Assembly: GCA_963978895.1 (NCBI GenBank) | Contig: OZ022238.1 | Coordinates: 9,221,855-9,285,854, forward strand | Direction of reading: 5' to 3' | Length of the DNA: 64,000 nucleotides | From: Erpobdella octoculata | Lineage: Eukaryota > Annelida > Clitellata > Hirudinida > Erpobdellidae | Shown: one piece after another, positions 48,891 to 64,000 of the stretch | How positions within the stretch are numbered: position 1 is the first letter of the stretch | Layout of the letters: each line of letters opens with the position of its first letter | Position numbers and translations under genes: made by a program | The notes under the pieces: generated by a model | Told to the model about the DNA's origin: nothing | Seen by the model: only the letters and a program-made list of their open reading frames with translations | Database searches by the model: none

Positions 48891-49442
48891 TAAAAAAAAT
48901 TTCTGATGATTGAGTTTATTATGAGATTTAACTTACCTAAATAAAATAGATAGTAAAATATACATACATTTATATATGTGGTTTTTATCAAGGTTTTTAA
49001 ATTTTTTTATTTGATGATATTGTTTGCGTTTATTCTTTTAATAATAAACATTACGTAAATAATATTATTTTTTGAAAACATTAGAATAACCGATTTACGA
49101 GCAAACACAGAAAGTGCGTTGCCTTCATAAATAAACACTTCAACGGCTCTGTTTACCACGGTTTTCTTAATCTACCAAAAATAAATACAATATTGCAACG
49201 TTGCCTAGGAGTATTTTAAAATAAAATTATATGAAAACAATTAAAGGAAAGAACGAGTTTATTAGCACAAACTTTTGTTTTAAATAAAATCGATTTAGAA
49301 ATACGAAAGATGTTCAAATTAAATTTGTTTTAATTGAATCATGTATTGTCATTCAATATAAAGCTATGCTAAAAGTTTCAGCTTCCTAGCTAGTCAAAAA
49401 GCTGGTTAAATTTTACTTGCAAGATTTGTGTACAGATAAAAC

Positions 49443-49463
49443 CACACACACACACACACACAG
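49443..49463. repeat. (CA)n microsatellite
   Basis: About ten CA units. Confidence 0.95.
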
Positions 49464-49555
49464 AAACAGAGATTGTAACCTGAATAAAAGTTTGTAAAAA
49501 TGTTTGTCTATGAATTTTCATTTCAAAATGCAGTGAAAGAGAAAAAAGGGATTTG

Positions 49556-49720
49556 TGTGTTATGCTATTATATATTATAAATAGTTTGACAAAATGTAAA
49601 AGTGTGAGACGTTCATTTTCTACAACCTCTGTAAATTATAGAAGCATATAAAATGAACGTTCCACACTTTAAAATTTTGGTAAACTATTGAAAAGATGGA
49701 ATCAGATAACACAAAATAAA
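49556..49720. mobile_element. Palindromic MITE, copy 3
   Basis: aaaatgtaaaagtgtgagac mirrored by aatgaacgttccacacttta; ortholog of the 43,681 copy within the segmental duplication. Confidence 0.7.
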
Positions 49721-50774
49721 GTGTTTTCATTTTTAATGTTTTTATAAATAAAAGTATATTTAAAAGTTTTTTTTAAATAATTTGTATCTGTGTTTTCAGT
49801 TTTTAGACAACTTTTATAAATTTTACATAAACCTATATAAGTTTTCTCATCCATCACATTTTTAAAAAACTTGAGTGAAGCTGCCATGCAACATGGCCAA
49901 CTATGAACGCCAACAAGAGGTTAACTAAACTCTAACGCATTATTGAATTATGGCTTTTATGTGAACATGACTTATATTATTTTATTTCATCATTCGCAAA
50001 AACGCAATTACATTTTTTGTTAGAAAAAAATTTGATTGGGAATTAAAATCCAATTTTTTTACAAACGTTTTAAAAATCTAAATGTCACTTTTAAAAATCT
50101 AAATGTCACTTTAAGTTTGTGTGTTTTATAATATCAATTGCCAAGGCAAAAAATACAAAAGTAAACAGTAGAAATGAGTGTTCATATTACAAACGTTTAT
50201 TTAGGTTACAATCTCTGTTTGAGTGTGTGTTTTCATCCTATCATAATGACATTTTTACACAACCTTGAAGTGAAAACAATTCAGAAAATGAGCAGAACGG
50301 GAGTGGGAGAGCAAGCGGAAACTGGATAATAAACTTGATTGGATTACTGGAAATTACTTCATTTTCACTTTCATGGTTTGCAAACATTCAAGAAATCACA
50401 GCAAGCAAGCTAAACCGGTGGTAAAGGTAATATAAAGAATTTAAAAATGCACTTATCGTATTTAACTAAACCGCTATGCATGGATGTCAAACATTGTCAC
50501 TTCATCATATTTAACAAGAGTTCTATACTTGAATGAAAAACAAAAATGTGAGCTCTATTGTATCCGCAATGGTAATTAATGTTGGATTAGCAAATCTTTG
50601 AAAATCAATAATATTCTACAACAAACTGAGAAGTTAAAACACACTAAATGCACAAATACACTAAAACAGTAATTGCGCTAATTTATACAACATCAGCAGA
50701 TGTGGATTTTCAAACCATATCAAATGATCAAAATATCTTGAACTAAAAACAATAACTTTCATCAGATTGCTGTT

Positions 50775-59276
<8,502 letters not shown>

Positions 59277-60499
59277 TGTTCAGAAATGTTTTTTTTTCAT
59301 ACAATGATTCCAAGTGTATCAACAAAATAATTTATAGTCCAAAACTAATGTCGTTCTTCTAACTAGCGTACAATGAATGGTTTTCCAATAATAATTATAG
59401 TTGTTTTATTGTCAAAAAATATTCAAGCAGTAAGTCGTACCAACAATAAATAGTTTCTTTCAATACAAAAAACCTAATGTTAGAAACTCAAATCAATAAA
59501 GAGACAAGTTTTTTTTTTAATTGACAGAAGAGGTAAAATTTTCAACAAAGTCTCTGACAGCTAAAATGAAATAGCATTTTTCTGCAATGTAAAAAAGAAT
59601 ATTTTGTGTAACGTTTACGCTTTGTAGGTACAAACCTAAGCGCGTCTTTTTAAATGCACTTAATATTAGCAGGAATTATAATGAAAAACAATCAATTCAT
59701 CATTCGTCAACTTTGACGTGTTTTCTACAAAAGTTATTTTTTAGTACTTTTCGCCCGATTGAATTATTGCATCAAATATTTATACTGTAATGACGTTTGG
59801 TGTTTTATGTTCTAAACTAGCAGAAAAAATAAATTGTAAACGGTTTTGTCTCTTTTAGATGAAAAATAGTTTTAAGCTTAAAAAACTATTTTCAAACGTT
59901 TGTACTAATTAAAACAAATTTTCAATATTATTATAAAATTTTTAGAGTAATATGAACATTTCAAATAAAACAAATTTAAATTTACATGCTAACTTAACAG
60001 TTGCGTGGTATTCTTTGTACCAGTACCTACTTTATTCGATGAGTTTTTTTTTAACTTTTTATTTCACTTATACTTCTTAAAGAAAATAAATTACTTTTAA
60101 TGTTTAAGTTGTTATCTATTGTCGACTCGCACATCGCTGCTGTACCTCAAAAATGTGTTTTTTAATGGCTGTTGTGGTTTTTGGTACATTTATTTCAGCA
60201 ATATTGGAGTTCTCTGTTTCGTTCTCTGTATTTTGTTATTCATTTCACTCCTCGTTTTCAATTCTTAGACTGAGCGTGTTCTAGTATTGACAAAAATGTT
60301 CATAAGAAAATGGACAATGGTAATTTAATAAATTGTAGTGTCACACAGTTTTTAACTGAGTTTCCGTTTTCGACTTAGCTAAAGTTTTGCTGGATTTCTT
60401 CTAAAAAATGCACAACGGAAGCGGAAAACGAAAAACTACGAGCATGAAATTATATAACAGAAAAGCAATTCAACACAAATCTGAAAGTTACACCACTGC

Positions 60500-61040
60500 C
60501 CTATCTGCAAATATAATCCAAAATGTGGTGCAATATAACAGAACTTAGCAAATTTCCAAATTTCTTGTGTGATCAGATTTCTGACATTTGCACCAAGCGT
60601 TGCTACCAGAAACAATTAGTCACTGCCACTTCCAGCCTGGTAAGTTGTCGACGTCTCAATAGTTGTTGCATGAGGCATTTTTGCATGAAGTCGTAAGACT
60701 ACTCTTCCATCAAAAGCATAATGGAAGCCATTTCAAAACTGATTCAGTAACTTTCTCAACCCAAACAGTGGCTACTGTCAATAAATTGTCATTTGTTATG
60801 ATCATCAAATACAAGGTATCAATGGGCAGCATAGCTTTAAGTGGTAAGCTGTGTTTTTGCACTGAACATGTTTGACGTCAATGAAAAGATAGCAAATAAG
60901 CTACCACGATCAACTGAAAACACAGAGATGATAGTCATCACTGAGCATCTGGAAAATCTCAACAAAACACGAGAGTTCTCAGCTTCAAGAGAATGAGTAT
61001 ACGAAGCACTTCAGTGGTTGATTGCAAGTAATTAACATAC
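60500..61040. other. No supported gene
   Basis: Slightly less AT-rich than the flanks; no protein family or repeat recognised. Confidence 0.4.
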
Positions 61041-61049
61041 ATAATTTCT

Positions 61050-61618
61050 GATGCATGTATGTATGTATGTATGTATGTATGTATGTATGTATGTATGTAT
61101 GTATGTATGTATGTATGTATGTATGTATGTATGTATGTATGTATGTATGTATGTATGTATGTATGTATGTATGTATGTATGTATGTATGTATGTATGTAT
61201 GTATGTATGTATGTATGTATGTATGTATGTATGTATGTATGTATGTATGTATGTATGTATGTATGTATGTATGTATGTATGTATGTATGTATGTATGTAT
61301 GTATGTATGTATGTATGTATGTATGTATGTATGTATGTATGTATGAATGTATGAATGTATGTATGTATGTATGTATGTATGTATGTATGTATGTATGTAT
61401 GTATGTATGTATGTATGTATGTATGTATGTATGTATGTATGTATGTATGTATGTATGTATGTATGTATGTATGTATGTATGTATGTATGTATGTATGTAT
61501 GTATGTATGTATGTATGTATGTATGTATGTATGTATGTATGTATGTATGTGTGTATGTATGTATGAATGTATGTATATACGTACGTATTTATGTATGTAT
61601 GTATGTATAAATGTATGT
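61050..61618. repeat. (ATGT)n microsatellite, about 570 bp
   Basis: Near-perfect ATGT array with a few point variants (gaatgtatgaatg at about 61,344). All three forward frames are open and give Met-Tyr-Val-Cys repeats; these are not genes. A related degenerate tail continues at 61,665-61,770 after the A-tailed repeat at 61,619-61,655. Confidence 0.97.
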
Positions 61619-61655
61619 TATGGTGTAAAAGACTATAAACTATAATAAAAAAAAA
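61619..61655 (+). repeat. Dispersed A-tailed repeat end
   Basis: atggtgtaaaagactataaac plus A-run, related to 1,757-1,797 and 56,327-56,360. Confidence 0.5.
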
Positions 61656-61779
61656 AAATAAAAAAATAAATGTATGTATGTATGTTTGTATGTATGTACG
61701 TATGTATGTATGTGTGTGTATGCATGTATGTTTTTATGTATGTGTGTGTATATATGTATGTATCGGACAAGAGTTGAAA

Positions 61780-62690
61780 TTTTTTTCAGTAGTGTATCTC
61801 ACGAATGACTGGTTAATTTTCTTTGGCCAAAAATATCAGTTTTGAAAATTAGCGTTGAACGTTTTTCGACGTCATACAAAATAAACAATTTTAAAAAAGT
61901 TTTTCTACAAAAAATACTTATACATAAAAAAAATTGAAAAAAAAATTAATTTAAAAGAATCTCTATGTATAAATATTTTTCTAAAAAAGATTTTTCTAAA
62001 AATTGTTAACAAGTGCAATCCTAGGCAGACAAATTGAGGGAGTTGTAGTAAAATTCAAAAAAATCGATACTTTATTTTTCATTCAGCTTGAAGTGTGCAA
62101 ATAATATTTCTACAGATGGTTTCAGTCTTTTATGTTTATCATCAAACCATGTTCAAGATGTATTTTGAAAAGCAAGAAAATCAATTACCTTCCGTTGAAA
62201 AGGCACGAAACACACACTAAAAAACAGAAAATTTAACTAAAAATAATAAAAATTCTTACAGTGCAATAATTTTTTTTTACATATTTGTATTCAACTTAAT
62301 AAACACAAACTGAAAACAATTATAATCATCAGAAAAACAATTTTCATTTCATAATGCTCGTGTGTTGAAAATACATGTTTGTTCAGGTATGTCTGAAATG
62401 ACATGCGATGATGAACATTTACAAAAAAAACGTGACAATTTTGTGACAACTGTTAACCTCATCAAGCGTAAAGCAACATTTTTAAAGAAAATCAATTTAT
62501 TAAGATTTCCAAGACATTTTCTAACAGGCATTATAAAACAAAACACTTAACGGAATAGAAGTTTTAGAAGAATGTTCACTCAATATTTTCTAAATTACCA
62601 AATTTATATTTCATGCGTGAACGTCAAAAAACACACTGCAAACGTTTAAATTAAAGAAAAACTTGGTTATTTCTTTCAGAAGAAGCATTT
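61780..62690. other. No firmly supported gene
   Basis: AT-rich. An open frame at 62,389-62,550 begins after an acceptor-like tgttcag (MSEMTCDDEHLQKK) but has no partner exon. Confidence 0.35.
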
Positions 62691-62699
62691 GCCTGTTGA

Positions 62700-62830
62700 A
62701 CTGAGAGTCGTTGGTTCGTAACCAGCCGGCGTTGCCAGTGTCGGTGGGCACCTATAAACTGCTGCATCTGGTTGTAGGTGATTTGTGGCCTAGACGTCTA
62801 AAACCTAGGGCTACGTTAAACAAGTCAAAC
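62700..62830 (+). repeat. SINE-like repeat copy
   Basis: gagagtcgttggttcgtaac then gtggcctagacgtctaaaac, diverged relative of 20,297-20,466. Confidence 0.45.
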
Positions 62831-63054
62831 TTTTTTCAGCGTAGTTGTGTAGCCTACAGACAGTTTTCAATTCATACGCTCGTGGTCCCGGGTTCCAGCA
62901 CTGCATGACAAATTTCACATCGTGCTACTATGTTCCCTACCTGAACATGTTGTGTTATCGAGTACCTTGTCTAAATTCAAGTGCCTTGTTGCTCAAGTTG
63001 ACTTAACTCGTTTTTTTCTGTTATTGAAACTGTGCGAAAGTGATTATTCTGCTG

Positions 63055-63190
63055 TATCTGATGGTGATGATCATGATGCCGGTGTGGTTAATGATAAGGA
63101 TTATTTCATGCGATGATGATGGTTTCGATGAAGAGGATGGTGGTGATGATGATGATGATGATGGTAGTATTGTCAATGATGATGATTAAT
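63055..63190 (+). repeat. GAT-rich simple repeat
   Basis: Degenerate GATGATGAT tracts; they encode Asp-rich or Met-rich runs by frame, without protein support. Confidence 0.7.
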
Positions 63191-63597
63191 CTGATTTGCT
63201 TCTTTGTGTTGTGTCGCTGCTCCTGGCTTTTGTTTTGTGGCTTAAACGTTGAACTAAACCGTCATTTTGCTTCTCCTTTCTTATTTCATTTCGATTTCTT
63301 TTTTGTTCGAACGCTCAATTACTTTTTTTTATATTCCCATTCAAATGGTTCAAGTCTCCGTTGGCCCTACTATTTGATAACGTTATAAATAAATAAGTAA
63401 ATAAAAATAAATAAAGTTGTTTCTGACAATTCGGGAAAAAACGTTGTCATTGTTCTTGCAATTTTAACCGCTATGCTATCATTGTCATTACCCTTATGAC
63501 CATCAGATTTATGATCAACATCATTGTCATCATCGTCCTAAACATTTTTGTTTTTTACACCCCAAGTTACAACTTCAGCTTCATCATCCTTTCAACC

Positions 63598-63690
63598 AGC
63601 CATTGTAAGCATCTCCTCTATTAAAAACAACAACACTCCAAATCTACATCTATCCGCTCACCGGATTCTTCCTAAAATGTAGTAAGCTTG
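63598..63690 (-). pseudogene. Decayed exon of the PAN/F-type lectin-like family
   Basis: agcatctcctctattaaaaac, then ccaaatctacatctatccgc match the plus-strand view of exon 3 of lectin genes 2 and 3 (45,135-45,210 and 58,300-58,380), with a deletion of about 15 nt. It points to a third, dead copy at the window edge. Confidence 0.6.
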
Positions 63691-64000
63691 CACATTACAT
63701 GCCCGTACATGATTTGGTCAACAACTTCTCATGTTTTTACACTTTTATCCGGGCTTTAGATTAGCTCGATATCAACAAAGTAAATTCAAGCTTATGCCAA
63801 TCGAGACATGAATAAACGTACTGTTTTTTTCTTTTTTTTGAAACGTTTATGATCAAACTTGTTTTGTCTCTATGTCACTTTGTTATAGTGGTCTTTACGA
63901 CAAATATTTTGAAACTTACTGACCTATCAAACTGTTTTTTTGTAAATATCACATTTATTCAAATGTACTTGTATTTACAAAATTGTTCCAAAGAAACAGA

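Noticed and set aside
61051..61645. Met-Tyr-Val-Cys repeat proteins in all forward frames
   Set aside because: Direct product of the ATGT microsatellite; open in every phase.

Overview
The window is AT-rich metazoan DNA with small introns (about 70-350 nt), many microsatellites and dense transposon debris. There are no bacterial-style operons. Spliced, signal-peptide-bearing genes for carbohydrate-binding proteins (single-domain CBM14-type chitin binders, PAN/Apple plus F-type-lectin-like, PAN plus C-type lectin) suggest an invertebrate, most likely a lophotrochozoan such as a mollusc. The species cannot be named from the sequence alone.

Layout. 0.5-6.3 kb is repeats: a near-identical 360-bp direct repeat, a 5'-truncated CR1/L2-like LINE, a foldback/Helitron-like element with GC-rich minisatellite arms, and a hammerhead-ribozyme-like motif of the kind found in Penelope-like elements. 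8-16 kb holds a CBM14 peptide gene, a PAN + F-type lectin-like gene and an orphan secreted or anchored protein. 17.7-20.5 kb holds inverted repeats, a transposon-associated exon and a SINE-like repeat. 22.3-23.5 kb is the first PAN + C-type lectin gene. 24-34 kb holds LINE remnants, a CBM14 pseudogene with a one-base deletion, a CBM14 fragment, two tandem 5S-rRNA-derived repeats and a second intact CBM14 gene. 35-38.3 kb holds palindromic MITEs and the second PAN + C-type lectin gene. 40.4-41.8 kb holds a previously hidden five-exon cysteine-rich secreted gene. 42.6-60.5 kb is a tandem segmental duplication carrying two minus-strand PAN + F-type lectin-like genes. In the second copy, intron 3 has grown from about 160 nt to about 7.3 kb through insertion of Helitron-like sequence, an internally deleted Ty3/gypsy-like LTR element and a TIR element. 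61-64 kb holds a very long (ATGT)n array, a SINE-like copy, GAT-rich DNA and a decayed exon of the same lectin family.

Biology. The intact genes form a local cluster of secreted glycan- or chitin-binding proteins. A PAN/Apple module is joined to one of two unrelated lectin heads, and the genes have expanded by local duplication with pseudogenisation. A role in mucosal defence, mucus or extracellular matrix, or egg or reproductive secretions is plausible but is inference only. All exon structures were read by eye from splice signals, phase agreement and paralog comparison.
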